Source of the DNA: Chitinophagales bacterium
GTDB lineage: Bacteria; Bacteroidota; Bacteroidia; Chitinophagales; JADIYW01
Length of the DNA stretch: 64,000 nucleotides
Direction of reading: 5' to 3'
Assembly (NCBI GenBank): GCA_019694955.1
Contig: JAIBAX010000001.1
Span: 1 to 64,000, forward strand
Shown: positions 35,364-44,955 of the stretch, piece by piece
Position numbering within the stretch: position 1 is the stretch's first letter
How the letters are laid out: each line of letters opens with the position of its first letter
Program-made: the position numbers and the translations under genes
Notes under the pieces: model-generated
What the model was told of the DNA's origin: nothing
The model's input: only the letters and a program-made list of their open reading frames with translations
The model's database searches: none

Positions 35364-36560
35364 ATGAAAAAACGGGTAGTTGTTGGCATGTCTGGAGGTG
35401 TAGATTCTAGTGTTGCTGCCTATTTGGCGCTACAAGCAGGGTATGAGGTGATTGGCATTTTTATGAAAAACTGGCATGACACCTCGGTTACCATCAGCGA
35501 AGAATGTCCCTGGCTGGAAGACAGCAATGATGCATTGATTGTCGCAGAGAAATTGGGAATACCCTTCCAAACTATTGATTTTTCCGAGCAATATCGGCAA
35601 AGAATTGTTGACTACATGTTTAAGGAGTATGAGGCTGGTAGAACGCCTAATCCTGATGTGTTATGTAATCGGGAAATAAAATTCGACATATTTTTGCAAG
35701 TAGCGATGAACTTAGGTGCCGATTTTGTCGCAACAGGACATTATTGTCAAAAGGAAACTTTAGAAAAGGATGGGAAAATAATCTATCGCCTTGTTGCTGG
35801 GGCAGATGCAAATAAAGACCAGAGTTATTTTTTATGTCAATTGAATCAAGAGCAATTGTCGAAGGCAATATTTCCTATTGGGCATTTACAAAAATCAGCT
35901 GTACGCGCTATTGCAAAAGAGCAAAACCTGATTACAGCAGAAAAGCGCGACTCACAAGGGCTGTGTTTTATTGGCAAGGTTCGCCTTCCTGATTTTCTCC
36001 AACAACAACTGAAACCAAAACAAGGTAATGTTATTGAAGTATCTAAAGATGCCGATATTTTTTTTAAACCCACCTATAGGTATGATGAGGCTTATTCCTC
36101 AGAAATGTTGCAACAGCTGACTAATCCTTATCCGTTTCATGCAACTTCCGGAAAAAAGGTAGGGGAGCATTCTGGGGCGCATTATTTTACTATCGGACAG
36201 AGACGTGGGTTGCGCATCGGTGGTTATACAGACCCTATTTTTGTTATTGGAACGGATACAAAAGAAAACCTTATATATGTAGGACAAGGCGAACACCACC
36301 CCGGATTATATAGACCCGGTTTATTTATTTCTAATGAAAATATTCATTGGGTAAGGGATGATTTGCGTTTGCAACCGGGACAAAGCTTACCTTGTCTCTG
36401 TAGAGTCAGGTATCGGGAGGAACTTCAAAAGGGATGTCTCCACCAACGAGAAGAAGGTTTGTATATACTCTTTGAAAAGGAAGAAAAAGCGATAACACCA
36501 GGGCAGTTTGCCGCTTGGTACTTGGATGACGAATTAGTGGGCTCCGGAGTAATTGATTAG
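35364..36560 (+). CDS. mnmA: tRNA-uridine 2-sulfurtransferase MnmA
   Basis: 398 residues. PP-loop SGGVDSSV (10-17); catalytic Cys in [11 protein letters not shown] and second Cys in [11 protein letters not shown]; the [15 protein letters not shown] segment and a C-terminal beta-barrel follow. It makes the 2-thio group of wobble U34 in tRNA-Lys, -Glu and -Gln. A short insertion after IGIFMKNW ([20 protein letters not shown]) is usual for the Bacteroidota type. Its stop overlaps that of the small convergent gene by four bases. Confidence 0.95.
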   Translation: MKKRVVVGMSGGVDSSVAAYLALQAGYEVIGIFMKNWHDTSVTISEECPWLEDSNDALIVAEKLGIPFQTIDFSEQYRQRIVDYMFKEYEAGRTPNPDVLCNREIKFDIFLQVAMNLGADFVATGHYCQKETLEKDGKIIYRLVAGADANKDQSYFLCQLNQEQLSKAIFPIGHLQKSAVRAIAKEQNLITAEKRDSQGLCFIGKVRLPDFLQQQLKPKQGNVIEVSKDADIFFKPTYRYDEAYSSEMLQQLTNPYPFHATSGKKVGEHSGAHYFTIGQRRGLRIGGYTDPIFVIGTDTKENLIYVGQGEHHPGLYRPGLFISNENIHWVRDDLRLQPGQSLPCLCRVRYREELQKGCLHQREEGLYILFEKEEKAITPGQFAAWYLDDELVGSGVID

Positions 36561-36781
36561 TGGTGGCTATTCAATTCCCTGTTTTTCCACAATAATCTGC
36601 CAAAAACAAAAGCTATAACGATGAACATGTATGGGAAAAATACCTTAGCCTCTGAAAGAGATAGCTTTTCTCCTGTATTGTAATCAAGGTATGCTGACGA
36701 GTTCATGTAAACAAATGTATTGATGAAAAATACCAATGTACTCACCAACATTAAAATACCGCCTAAAGGTCTGGTTAACAT
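36557..36781 (-). CDS. Small hypothetical membrane protein
   Basis: 74 residues with two hydrophobic segments (about 7-26 and 48-65) and a short polar loop ([15 protein letters not shown]). Its stop overlaps the end of mnmA on the other strand. No family is recognised. It is called from length, membrane pattern and the otherwise empty space. Confidence 0.5.
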   Translation of the reverse strand: MLTRPLGGILMLVSTLVFFINTFVYMNSSAYLDYNTGEKLSLSEAKVFFPYMFIVIAFVFGRLLWKNRELNSHH

Positions 36782-36903
36782 ATAACTTTATTTTAAAGTC
36801 CAAAAATAAAGGTTTCTATATTAAAAACAATATTAAATTACCGTTTAGTGTTCTTATTTTACCAACATACTGTTAATGCCTTTGCTAACCTTGTATATCG
36901 TTT

Positions 36904-38148
36904 TCATTGTTTATTGTCTAAATGAGTAATTTCTTCTTCTTTTACTACTTTTGCACGGTAAGCAAAGAATAGGGTACTGAAACATATGGCGGTGGCCAAA
37001 TAACCGAGCCAATTGAAATGTTGAAACTTCCCATCACTAGTTTTTACCAATATCTGACCGCCAATAAAAGCAGCGACACCTTCACCTAATTCGATAAATA
37101 CACTTCTGATCGACATAAAACTTCCTCTGGTGACCTGACTGACGGAAGATGTGACGATTGTATTCGCCGGTATCATCCGTCCAGAACCTAAAATAAAGTA
37201 TGTCACCATAATGAAGAATATAAATACTACCGACATGTGCTGAACATTGGTGATAATAAGTACAGGAATGGCGGCCAAAAAAACCATGAGCACATATACC
37301 CGCTTTGCACCCATTCTGTCGGTTATTTTACCAATGAGTACCGCCGGAAGTATGGAGGCAAATCCACCCAGAAAATACATCAGCGGAATACGCTGCTCAG
37401 GAAACCCATGGTTATTGATAAATACAGGATTTAAAAACGGAATGATTAGAAAGTGACCTACAATTAGCAAAAATGTCCATAGAAGCGCATTTACCTGATT
37501 TTTATCGGTTATGATGCTGTTAATCAATACAAAAGGAGGTTTAAATCCTGCTCCTTTTACTACATGCCCCCTAACATTGGGAATCATAAACCAAGAAGTA
37601 ATAGTAGAAATGGTGCTGACGATGCCAAAAAAGATAAATGGCGCGTGCCAATCTCCTAAACGAGTGGCTAAAAATAGACCAAATGGCACACCTGCAATGG
37701 AAGCAATGCTAAATGCTCCGGAAATGATACCCATCGCCCGACCTCTGCGTTCAAAAGGAATAACATCGCTCACAATGGACATGATAACACCTCCCGTAAC
37801 GCCACCAAAAGCACCAGTAAAGCCTCTCGCAATGAGTAAACTTACGTAATTGTCTGCAAAACCACACCAAAAAGTACCCAACGTAAAGCCAGTCAATGTC
37901 ACCATCAATACATGCTTGCGGTCAAATTTATCCATGAACATGGCATTGATAAAACCACAAACAGCAGCCAGCAATGAATAAATAGAAACGACATAACTAA
38001 ATTGGTTCGGTTGGATGTCTAGTTTTTTCATCAAAGTATCTCCTAAAGGCATCATGATGACAAAATCCATCACATGCGCAAAGAATGCGAACGCTAACAG
38101 AAACAAAAGTCTATCCTCTTTTTTAGGGTCGTTGAACATATAGAACAC
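36904..38148 (-). CDS. Major facilitator superfamily transporter
   Basis: 414 residues with ~12 membrane helices and the MFS loop motif between helices 2 and 3 (MDKFDRKHVLM). RGFTGAFGGVTGGVIMSIVSDVIPFERRGRAMGI resembles the AraJ/drug:H+ antiporter group, and its second half has the matching IGKITDRMGAKRVY loop. It could export drugs or sugars; the substrate is undefined. Single gene. Confidence 0.9.
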   Translation of the reverse strand: MFYMFNDPKKEDRLLFLLAFAFFAHVMDFVIMMPLGDTLMKKLDIQPNQFSYVVSIYSLLAAVCGFINAMFMDKFDRKHVLMVTLTGFTLGTFWCGFADNYVSLLIARGFTGAFGGVTGGVIMSIVSDVIPFERRGRAMGIISGAFSIASIAGVPFGLFLATRLGDWHAPFIFFGIVSTISTITSWFMIPNVRGHVVKGAGFKPPFVLINSIITDKNQVNALLWTFLLIVGHFLIIPFLNPVFINNHGFPEQRIPLMYFLGGFASILPAVLIGKITDRMGAKRVYVLMVFLAAIPVLIITNVQHMSVVFIFFIMVTYFILGSGRMIPANTIVTSSVSQVTRGSFMSIRSVFIELGEGVAAFIGGQILVKTSDGKFQHFNWLGYLATAICFSTLFFAYRAKVVKEEEITHLDNKQ

Positions 38149-38269
38149 AAATTAAATATAATTTTCATAATACTTGATACATCAAATATTATTTTATCAT
38201 GTAATTAAAGATGAAATCCTTGTTAGAATAAGAATTTTATAATCGTTCCATTATAGAATAGTCGCTTTT

Positions 38270-38608
38270 TTATTGCGCAGATACATATACCCAAGCCTTT
38301 TTTCCGGAGTTGAGTGTGACGAGAATTCTTTGATAATCATCTACTTCATATCTGTCGGCTTCTTGCAATTCAGCATCTGTTAATTCGAATACAACGCCCT
38401 TTACAAAGTCGCTGCTATCAGAAGAAGGGATAGCTATGGGATGATAATCTTGTTGGCTTTGCAGGAGTACTTTTTCATCGGTTATTTTTAATGACACAAG
38501 TTTATAGCCACATAGAATGTCTGCTTCACCTTTTAACAGCCGCCCGAATGATTCCAATTGTACTTGCTCCAATTGAAGCGTTCCATAAGAAAATAGTAAT
38601 ACTGTCAT
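38270..38608 (-). CDS. Gamma-glutamylcyclotransferase (AIG2-like) family protein
   Basis: 112 residues from ATG 38608, which begins directly before the diagnostic LFSYGTLQ. Later VKGVVFELTDAELQEADRYEVDDYQRI includes the conserved Glu/Asp region, and KAWVYV ends the barrel. The family contains gamma-glutamylcyclotransferases and gamma-glutamylamine cyclotransferases; the substrate is unknown here. The ATG lies 23 bases past the queG stop, so the two are co-transcribed. Confidence 0.85.
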   Translation of the reverse strand: MTVLLFSYGTLQLEQVQLESFGRLLKGEADILCGYKLVSLKITDEKVLLQSQQDYHPIAIPSSDSSDFVKGVVFELTDAELQEADRYEVDDYQRILVTLNSGKKAWVYVSAQ

Positions 38609-38631
38609 GCTAATATAAATTTCGTTGTCAG

Positions 38632-39570
38632 TTATTTTTGATGGTTGACGGTAAAGAGAATGTTTCGCTTCATACCTGTCCATTTTGTTCGCTCAAGAGG
38701 GGTATTTTTTGTTATTACTTTAAAATGCTCCTCTTCCAAAGCAAGCCAGTCTTCTGTAGAAAAATCAATATAAGGTTGAGGTGTGAAGGCTGTTTCATTA
38801 TGCGGCTTTGCAAACCTATTCCATGGACAGACTTCTTGACATATATCGCAGCCAAATGCCCAGTGTTGGTTTTTTCCTTCAAATTCTTTGGGTATGAATT
38901 CGTCTTTAAGTTCTATGGTAAGATAGCTGATACATTTGGAAGCATCCAAAAGATACGGCTGCGCAAGCGCATCTGTGGGACAGGCATCTATACATCTTGT
39001 GCATTTTCCGCAGTAATCGCCAATAGGATCATCCGGAATGAGTTCTATATCGCAAATAATCTCTGCAAGGAAATAGTAAGAACCACGCTGTTTATGGATA
39101 AGCAGGGTATTTTTACCCAACCAACCCAGCCCGCTTTTTTGTGCCCATTGTCGCTCCATAACGGGAGCAGAATCAACAAAAATTCTCCCATTTATCTGCC
39201 CGAAATGTTGCGAAAATTGTTCTAGAAGCGCTTGTAATTTTGCTTTTATTACTGTATGATAATCTTTGCCATAGGCATATCGGGCAATTTTTATCGTATC
39301 GTTCTTTTGGGGTGTTTCCGGAAAGTAGTTATAGGATAAACTAATGATACTTTTTGCGCCATCCACCAATTTTCGCGGATCCAACCGCTTGTCAAAATGA
39401 TTTTCCATGTAGCTCATTTTCCCGTGGAAACCACGTTTCAGCCAGTTCTCCAACTTGGGTGCTTCGTCTTCTAAAAATGCTGCTTTTGAAATGCCTACGA
39501 AATCAAAACCTGCCTGATAGGCGAGATCTTTTAATTGCTTGGTACGTCGTTCAAGGGAAGTGCTTACCAC
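38632..39570 (-). CDS. queG: Epoxyqueuosine reductase QueG
   Basis: 312 residues. N-terminal cobalamin-binding domain (GFDFVGISKAAF ... SYNYFPE), GWLGKNTLLIH, then two [4Fe-4S] sites, CGKCTRCIDACPTDAL and CDICQEVCPWN. It reduces epoxyqueuosine to queuosine at tRNA position 34, the last step of Q synthesis, with a B12 cofactor. It overlaps the upstream quinone oxidoreductase gene by seven bases. Confidence 0.95.
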   Translation of the reverse strand: MVSTSLERRTKQLKDLAYQAGFDFVGISKAAFLEDEAPKLENWLKRGFHGKMSYMENHFDKRLDPRKLVDGAKSIISLSYNYFPETPQKNDTIKIARYAYGKDYHTVIKAKLQALLEQFSQHFGQINGRIFVDSAPVMERQWAQKSGLGWLGKNTLLIHKQRGSYYFLAEIICDIELIPDDPIGDYCGKCTRCIDACPTDALAQPYLLDASKCISYLTIELKDEFIPKEFEGKNQHWAFGCDICQEVCPWNRFAKPHNETAFTPQPYIDFSTEDWLALEEEHFKVITKNTPLERTKWTGMKRNILFTVNHQK

Positions 39571-40565
39571 TTAATGCCTAATTTGCCGATAGTTTTCCTT
39601 TTTTCTAAGTCTGAATGCGCTTTTCCAATGTCATCAATGCCATATAATCCGCCAACAGTCGGGTCAATTTTTCCGGCTTCTGCCAATGCAACAACCTGCT
39701 CCATGCAATATTGCAAAGTATTTGGCTTGTAATCTGCTATGCGCAACATGTTTACGCCAATAATGGCACGTGATTCCATTAATAGCTGCACAGGATGGTA
39801 AATGCCGAAGCCTATTCCCAATTTTAGCAACCCGAAAATATTTTGACCTTCCGTCTGAGATGCCGCACCATAACCAACCAATCTTCCGCCTTGATTGAGG
39901 AGATTGAATCCTTTCTTGAAATCGGCACCACCCAAGGAATCAAAGACGACATCCATCTTTTCAGGAATTTGATCGATGGATTTTTCATTATAATTAATAG
40001 GAAAGTCCACCCCTTGTTGTTTTAAGTACTCTATTTTAGACGGTGATCCGGCTGTGCCATAGATAATGGCGCCTTTCAGTTTACATAATTGTACCAATGC
40101 CGTACCAACACCGCCAGCTGCTGCCTGTACGAGTACTTTCTCTCCAGGTAGCACATTCGTTGCTACAGAGCAAGCATAAAAAGCAGTACAATATTGAGTG
40201 GCCAATGCTAAGGCTTTTACAACATCATAGTGTTCATCAATCTTCACAACAGCTTTTTCTTGGGTAATGACATACTGCGAGTACCCACCAAAGCGGGTAA
40301 ATGCTATTACCCGATCCCCTTCTTTTACATGTGTAATGTTTTTACCAATTTTTAAAACCCTGCCGACGGTTTCGTAGCCAATAATGGTTGGTAAAGGCGG
40401 ACAATCCTTATATAACCCCAACCTTGCCATGACATCTGCAAAATTTAATCCAAAGGCTTCTACCTCAACGCCAACTTCATTGTCGCCGGGTTCCGTTATT
40501 TTTATATCCCTCAATTCGAAGGCTTCTTCTGTTTTTCCATTTCTTACTAGAAATAATGCTTTCAT
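39564..40565 (-). CDS. Zinc-independent quinone oxidoreductase-like (MDR) protein
   Basis: 333 residues, medium-chain dehydrogenase/reductase fold: GroES-like N-terminal half (GLNFADVMARLGLY, PTIIGYETVGRV, GDRV) and a Rossmann half with AAAGGVGTALVQL. The structural zinc Cys cluster of alcohol dehydrogenases is missing, which points to the quinone oxidoreductase/VAT-1 group using NADPH. Its stop overlaps the start of queG, an operon running quinone oxidoreductase-queG-cyclotransferase. Confidence 0.9.
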   Translation of the reverse strand: MKALFLVRNGKTEEAFELRDIKITEPGDNEVGVEVEAFGLNFADVMARLGLYKDCPPLPTIIGYETVGRVLKIGKNITHVKEGDRVIAFTRFGGYSQYVITQEKAVVKIDEHYDVVKALALATQYCTAFYACSVATNVLPGEKVLVQAAAGGVGTALVQLCKLKGAIIYGTAGSPSKIEYLKQQGVDFPINYNEKSIDQIPEKMDVVFDSLGGADFKKGFNLLNQGGRLVGYGAASQTEGQNIFGLLKLGIGFGIYHPVQLLMESRAIIGVNMLRIADYKPNTLQYCMEQVVALAEAGKIDPTVGGLYGIDDIGKAHSDLEKRKTIGKLGIKW

Positions 40566-40566
40566 T

Positions 40567-40600
40567 TGGCTTATTTTTACTTAATTTAAATACTTTTGTG
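40567..40600 (+). promoter_or_regulatory. Bacteroidota promoter (TTTG-N22-TACTTTTG)
   Basis: TTTG at 40567-40570 and an exact TACTTTTG at 40593-40600, 22 bases apart, within the spacing tolerated for -33/-7 elements. The ABC-F ATG (40621) follows 20 bases later. This is the best full promoter in the window. Confidence 0.6.
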
Positions 40601-40620
40601 GCTAAATTACACAATTTTCA

Positions 40621-42477
40621 ATGAATATTCTTACAGTAAAGGGACTAACAAAATATTATGGCAGTAAATTACTGTTTGAGGATATTACATTTTTTGTCGA
40701 ACAAGGGCAGAAAGTAGCATTAATTGCCAAGAACGGCACAGGCAAAACCACGCTCCTGAAAATCATGAAAGGTGAAGAGCCTGCAGAAAGCGGTACTGTG
40801 GAGTTTAATAAAAACTTTCGGGTAGGATTCTTAGGGCAAAACCCTGAGTTTAATCCTGAAATGACGATCATGGAAGTGATTCTTTCTTCTAAAAATCCGT
40901 TGCTGGAAACTGTCATGCAATATGAAGATGCGCTGGAAGGAATAGGTTCGCTAGAGGATGCCATAGAAAAAATGGACTTCCAACAAGCTTGGGATTACGA
41001 AACAAAAGTAAAAACGATTCTTACACAGTTTAAACTAAGCGATTATCATAAGAAAACAAAGGTGCTTTCGGGTGGTGAAAAAAAGAGGCTCGCATTGTCT
41101 ATCCTTCTGTTGGATGAGCCGGATATGCTTATTTTGGATGAGCCTACCAATCATTTAGATTTAGATATGATAGAATGGTTGGAAGATTATCTTTCCGGAA
41201 GAAACCTCACCTTATTTTTAATAACGCACGACCGCTACTTCTTAGAGAATATTTGTAATGAAATCCTAGAGTTGGAAGGAGGGAAGCTTTACCGCCATAA
41301 AGGTAATTATTCAAATTTCTTAGAAAATAAGTCCATCAGAGAAGAAACGAGCAAGAGTTCTGTCGAAAAAGCACAAAACCTGCTTAGGAAGGAGTTGGAT
41401 TGGATACGTAGGCAACCCAAAGCAAGAACCACCAAAGCCAAGTCTAGGGTGGATGCGTTTGATGTTTTGCAGGAGAAGGCAACACAGAAAACAGGCGATG
41501 ATAAGCTAGAGTTACAATTGAGGATGAGCAGAATGGGCGGGAAGATTCTAGAGATGTACAATGTGCAAAAGGCTTATGACAAACAGGTTATTGTAAGGAA
41601 TTTCTCCTACAAGTTTAAAAGAGGCGAGCGTGTTGGTGTAGTGGGCAATAATGGAATGGGCAAATCTACTTTCCTGAATATGATTGCCGGATTGGAGAAG
41701 TATGATGCTGGAAATATCATCACCGGGGAAACGATTGTGTTTGGCTATTATACGCAGGAAGGGATGCAACTGAAAGGAGATAAGCGGGTGATAGAAGTGG
41801 TTAAAGATATTGCCGAAGTAATTCCTACCGAAAAAGGATTCATCACTGCCGCACAAATGCTGGAGCGTTTTCTGTTCCAAAGCGAGCATCAGTACGCTTA
41901 TGTATCAACATTAAGTGGTGGTGAGAAAAAAAGGCTGTATCTCCTGACTATTCTCATGAAAAATCCCAATTTTTTGATACTCGATGAGCCTACCAATGAT
42001 TTGGATATATTGACGTTAAATGCTTTGGAAGACTTTCTCGATGAATACAAAGGATGCTTGATGATTGTAACGCATGACAGGTATATGCTGGATAAAATGG
42101 CGGATCACCTGTTCGTGTTTGAAGGGAATGGAGAAATTAAAGACTTCAACGGTACGTATCGGGAGTATAGAACGGCCTTGGCGGAAGAGAAATCGAATAA
42201 ACGCAAGGAAGATAAACTGGAGAAACCTAAAGAAACCAAGCCAGCGCCTATTGAGGAAACAAAGAAGAAGCTGAGTTTCAAAGAACAAAAGGAGATGCAG
42301 GACATTGAGCAGGAGATCACAGCACTAGAACAAGAAAAGGCAAGTATTGAAACGGTGTTTCAGGATGCAAATATTTCTCATGAGGAAATACAAAGCAAAA
42401 GCAATAGATTGGGAGAAATCATTGCCTTATTGGAAGAAAAGGAACTGCGATGGCTGGAGCTTTCGGAACGTTCGTGA
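40621..42477 (+). CDS. ABC-F family ATPase (Uup-like)
   Basis: 618 residues: two ABC domains with no membrane part. Domain 1 has Walker A AKNGTGKTTLL, signature LSGGEKKRLALS and Walker B LILDEPTNHLD; domain 2 has GNNGMGKSTFL, LSGGEKKRLYLL and FLILDEPTNDLD. Between them lies the charged linker (~240-300) and the C terminus (~535-618) is a coiled coil rich in Lys/Glu. This matches the Uup group, which acts on ribosomes or DNA-related processes, rather than antibiotic-resistance ABC-F. Own promoter and a strong terminator after it. Confidence 0.92.
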   Translation: MNILTVKGLTKYYGSKLLFEDITFFVEQGQKVALIAKNGTGKTTLLKIMKGEEPAESGTVEFNKNFRVGFLGQNPEFNPEMTIMEVILSSKNPLLETVMQYEDALEGIGSLEDAIEKMDFQQAWDYETKVKTILTQFKLSDYHKKTKVLSGGEKKRLALSILLLDEPDMLILDEPTNHLDLDMIEWLEDYLSGRNLTLFLITHDRYFLENICNEILELEGGKLYRHKGNYSNFLENKSIREETSKSSVEKAQNLLRKELDWIRRQPKARTTKAKSRVDAFDVLQEKATQKTGDDKLELQLRMSRMGGKILEMYNVQKAYDKQVIVRNFSYKFKRGERVGVVGNNGMGKSTFLNMIAGLEKYDAGNIITGETIVFGYYTQEGMQLKGDKRVIEVVKDIAEVIPTEKGFITAAQMLERFLFQSEHQYAYVSTLSGGEKKRLYLLTILMKNPNFLILDEPTNDLDILTLNALEDFLDEYKGCLMIVTHDRYMLDKMADHLFVFEGNGEIKDFNGTYREYRTALAEEKSNKRKEDKLEKPKETKPAPIEETKKKLSFKEQKEMQDIEQEITALEQEKASIETVFQDANISHEEIQSKSNRLGEIIALLEEKELRWLELSERS

Positions 42478-42502
42478 GAAAAGCTAGTAATGTGTAGAAA
42501 TA

Positions 42503-42537
42503 AAAAGAGCCATAACGTGAATCGTTATGGCTCTTTT
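42503..42537. terminator. Bidirectional intrinsic terminator
   Basis: A perfect 15-base stem AAAAGAGCCATAACG / CGTTATGGCTCTTTT with a 5-base loop (42518-42522). It has A and T runs on both sides, so it works on both strands. It lies between the convergent ABC-F gene (stop 42477) and esterase gene (stop 42554). Confidence 0.92.
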
Positions 42538-42553
42538 CAATATAATTGTGTTC

Positions 42554-43732
42554 TTAATCAGTGATAATCAAGTTGCAATTTTGTCCCGGACATTTCGGCG
42601 TTTTTGCCTGTTGTGTCTCCGTTTTTCCTTTCTGTAACGTGTTGTTCATTACGTCGTAAGCGAACTGTGTAACCCTGTCTAAAACTTGTGTGAAGTTCCA
42701 TGTTGGTAAGTCGTGACCAGCATTGCAGATGTTTACGTATTGCACGGGTGCACCTTTTTTGTTGAGTTGGTCAAAAAGATATTTGCCTCCATAAGTCGTT
42801 GGATAAGTGCCTGTTTTTGCGCAACCGAACATGGTGCCTACTTCTGGGGCAACAAAATTATCGCAACTGCCATGGAAGAAAATGGTTGGAATATTGGTAT
42901 TGTCGACTGTTTCTGGCCAGATACTTCCACCTGCAAAGGTAAATACACCCGCTACCTTAGCATCATTGGAGGAATTGCTGCTGGCATCAATTGAACCATT
43001 TGTTCCAGACATTTTTGCGTTCACCTCATCCTGCTCCAAATATGCCGCACCAACGGAAATAAATCCACCTGCACTTTGACCTCCCAAGAATATTTTATTC
43101 TTGTCAATACCCAGTTTGTCGGCATTATCTTTTACATATCTTATGGCGGCTCTGATGTCTTGAATCGCTCTGTATACGGCCGGTTCAAATTCTTTGGGTG
43201 TGCCAATACATTTAGTCAGGTTAACTGTACCACCGGGGTATCCCATTCTATATTCTTCAATACATACGCCTACAAATCCTTTTTTGGCAAAACCTGTTCC
43301 CAGCTCATTCATGCCATCGGAAACTTTTGTAAAGAAACCACCACCATATACATAAATAATGCAAGGTCTATTTTTGGTGACATCGCCTTCCGGTTGGTAA
43401 ACGGTCATCTCCAAATTGTCTCTGGAACCATCTTGTTGAAGTGCAGATTCTTCATATACATACATTGTTTTGTTAACGCTGTTGTATATGGGATCTTTAT
43501 AGCGTGTACCGTTTGGTTTTACGGGTGTGTTATACGTTACATTGCCCGTTTTTAAACCTGTCGGATATTCTTTTGGACCTGTATTGGCGTTGTTATTGGT
43601 ATTAGTCGGTTGTTGGGTTTGCGGTTTTGGTCCCGGCTTGGGTCCTGGTTTTGGTTTTGTAGCCTGTTGCAGAGCGGTACAGCTTTGCAATAAAAAAGCA
43701 ATGGCGATTAGATAAAATGCTATTTTTCTCAC
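42554..43732 (-). CDS. Alpha/beta hydrolase (carboxylesterase) lipoprotein
   Basis: 392 residues. Lipobox LLQSCTA (Cys18), then a Pro/Lys/Gly and Gln/Thr/Asn-rich linker (~25-55), as for surface-exposed lipoproteins. Hydrolase core: oxyanion strand CIIYVYGGGFF, nucleophile elbow GGQSAGGF, acid in FFHGSCDNFVAP and catalytic His in CNAGHDLPTW, so a full Ser-Asp-His triad. Related to the BD-FAE/acetyl-esterase group that removes ester groups from polysaccharides; the substrate is unproven. It has a -7 box and ends at a strong bidirectional terminator. Confidence 0.88.
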   Translation of the reverse strand: MRKIAFYLIAIAFLLQSCTALQQATKPKPGPKPGPKPQTQQPTNTNNNANTGPKEYPTGLKTGNVTYNTPVKPNGTRYKDPIYNSVNKTMYVYEESALQQDGSRDNLEMTVYQPEGDVTKNRPCIIYVYGGGFFTKVSDGMNELGTGFAKKGFVGVCIEEYRMGYPGGTVNLTKCIGTPKEFEPAVYRAIQDIRAAIRYVKDNADKLGIDKNKIFLGGQSAGGFISVGAAYLEQDEVNAKMSGTNGSIDASSNSSNDAKVAGVFTFAGGSIWPETVDNTNIPTIFFHGSCDNFVAPEVGTMFGCAKTGTYPTTYGGKYLFDQLNKKGAPVQYVNICNAGHDLPTWNFTQVLDRVTQFAYDVMNNTLQKGKTETQQAKTPKCPGQNCNLIITD

Positions 43733-43749
43733 TGTTATATATTTTTATG

Positions 43750-43757
43750 CAAATATA
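43750..43757 (-). promoter_or_regulatory. Bacteroidota -7 box TATATTTG
   Basis: Exact TAnnTTTG on the minus strand, 17 bases before the esterase start codon at 43732. Confidence 0.5.
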
Positions 43758-43789
43758 ACCAAAAAAAATGCCAAAATGCTAAAAGCAGG

Positions 43790-44713
43790 TTATTCGTTTT
43801 CAACAGTAGATACTTCTTCCGTCCCAAAGAACCCTCTGTAATTTTCACTTCTAAAATAGAAATAAATGGCAATTATGGCGGTTGCATCAAATAAATGCCA
43901 CAATGCATGCCCTTGGAATACTGAAGTAGGAATGCATATTACATCGAACATATCCATAATCCATATCGTTGCACCCGTCAGAAAACTCACTATGCCCAGA
44001 TGTAAATATTTGCCAATAGGTCTAGAGTCTTTAACTACTTGTATACTGAGGATATTTATTGCAAAAAATACGATTACAAATGTCGGGAACAATATGTTTA
44101 TATTGATTTTCCATAAGAAGAAGTTGAAGATTAAATCAATGATAATCGCTACCACAATAATGGGCTTATGTGTGCTAAAAGTTTTTCCCCTAAAGGTGAT
44201 TTTTGGCATCATTCTATATACCACAAAGCCCAATAAAGCAGTCATAACAAAGTACATGCCTACTTGATCCATCTTTTGGAATACGCGTGTAAGGGAGGCA
44301 TGATAAAAGAAACTGCCAATGAACATATATAAAACGGAAAAGCCAAAGAGAAAAGAAAAACCTGGATAGTTTGCCAAATAATTAGAAACAGAAAGCCTGT
44401 CTTTATGTTGGTGGTCTTTAATGGCGATGCTTAAAATGATGAGTGCGGCAAATAAAAAACCTAAGTTAGACCAGGTATTTGACGGTTGGACAATCGCAAA
44501 ACCAAAGCGGTTGAGTTCACAGAAATGGGTGGCATTTCCGGTAGCTTGCTCCCAATTTATCCAAAGTGGGTTAAACCTGAATTCTATTGCCAATAGTGCA
44601 AGTAATGAAGAGCAAATCAACGTAATGGCAAAAGGTACCGAAATGATATTGCGCATCCTGTGGTTGTGGAAGAAAAAACTGTCTAAAAATTTTTGTCCCG
44701 GTCTTGCTTGCAT
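43790..44713 (-). CDS. CREST-superfamily ceramidase-like membrane hydrolase
   Basis: 307 residues, about seven membrane helices. It has the alkaline ceramidase (PF05875) pattern: CELNRFGFAIVQPSNTWSNLGF near the start, a Ser/His site in GSFFYHASL, Asp in DQVGMYFV, and the HxxxH of GHALWHLFDA. These would bind the catalytic zinc. It would hydrolyse the amide of ceramides or related lipids, which fits sphingolipid-making Bacteroidota. No sphingolipid-biosynthesis genes are in the window. Own -7 box. Confidence 0.83.
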   Translation of the reverse strand: MQARPGQKFLDSFFFHNHRMRNIISVPFAITLICSSLLALLAIEFRFNPLWINWEQATGNATHFCELNRFGFAIVQPSNTWSNLGFLFAALIILSIAIKDHQHKDRLSVSNYLANYPGFSFLFGFSVLYMFIGSFFYHASLTRVFQKMDQVGMYFVMTALLGFVVYRMMPKITFRGKTFSTHKPIIVVAIIIDLIFNFFLWKININILFPTFVIVFFAINILSIQVVKDSRPIGKYLHLGIVSFLTGATIWIMDMFDVICIPTSVFQGHALWHLFDATAIIAIYFYFRSENYRGFFGTEEVSTVENE

Positions 44714-44735
44714 AAAATTAAATTTTAGTTGTCAC

Positions 44736-44743
44736 CAAAAATA
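44736..44743 (-). promoter_or_regulatory. Bacteroidota -7 box TATTTTTG
   Basis: Exact TAnnTTTG on the minus strand, 22 bases before the ceramidase-like gene's ATG; it supports 44713 as the start. Confidence 0.5.
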
Positions 44744-44810
44744 ATGAGAAAGAATTTGATGAAAAAAACTTTAACATATAATTAGTTTTTTAGTGGTTAG
44801 TGGTGGGGTT

Positions 44811-44906
44811 ATAACAAGATGATTTATAAAGTAGTCCGCTCGTGTTTACGTGTCGACACGTGAACAGGGAATTGGGTTTTACTAATGGACTAATTACTTT
44901 TGTGAT
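44811..44906 (+). repeat. Dispersed intergenic element, copy C
   Basis: ~96 bases. Outer inverted repeat TAGTCC/GGACTA (44832-44837 and 44887-44892). Inner near-perfect 22-base palindrome around GTGTCGACAC (44844-44865). The right end has TTG, 20 bases, then an exact TACTTTTG, a complete promoter-like arrangement reading rightward. Copies A and B have 27 bases at that spacing. Confidence 0.83.
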
Positions 44907-44955
44907 TATAAGCCTTTTGAACGTATGGACAAATCTATCTGCTTTTTGTTTCTTT

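Noticed and set aside
38638-39225. Long antisense open frame (195 codons) opposite queG
   Set aside because: QueG has clear Fe-S and cobalamin motifs; the antisense frame has none and is a shadow of it.
43076-43555. 159-codon antisense frame opposite the esterase gene
   Set aside because: The esterase has a full catalytic triad and lipobox; the other frame has no supporting feature.
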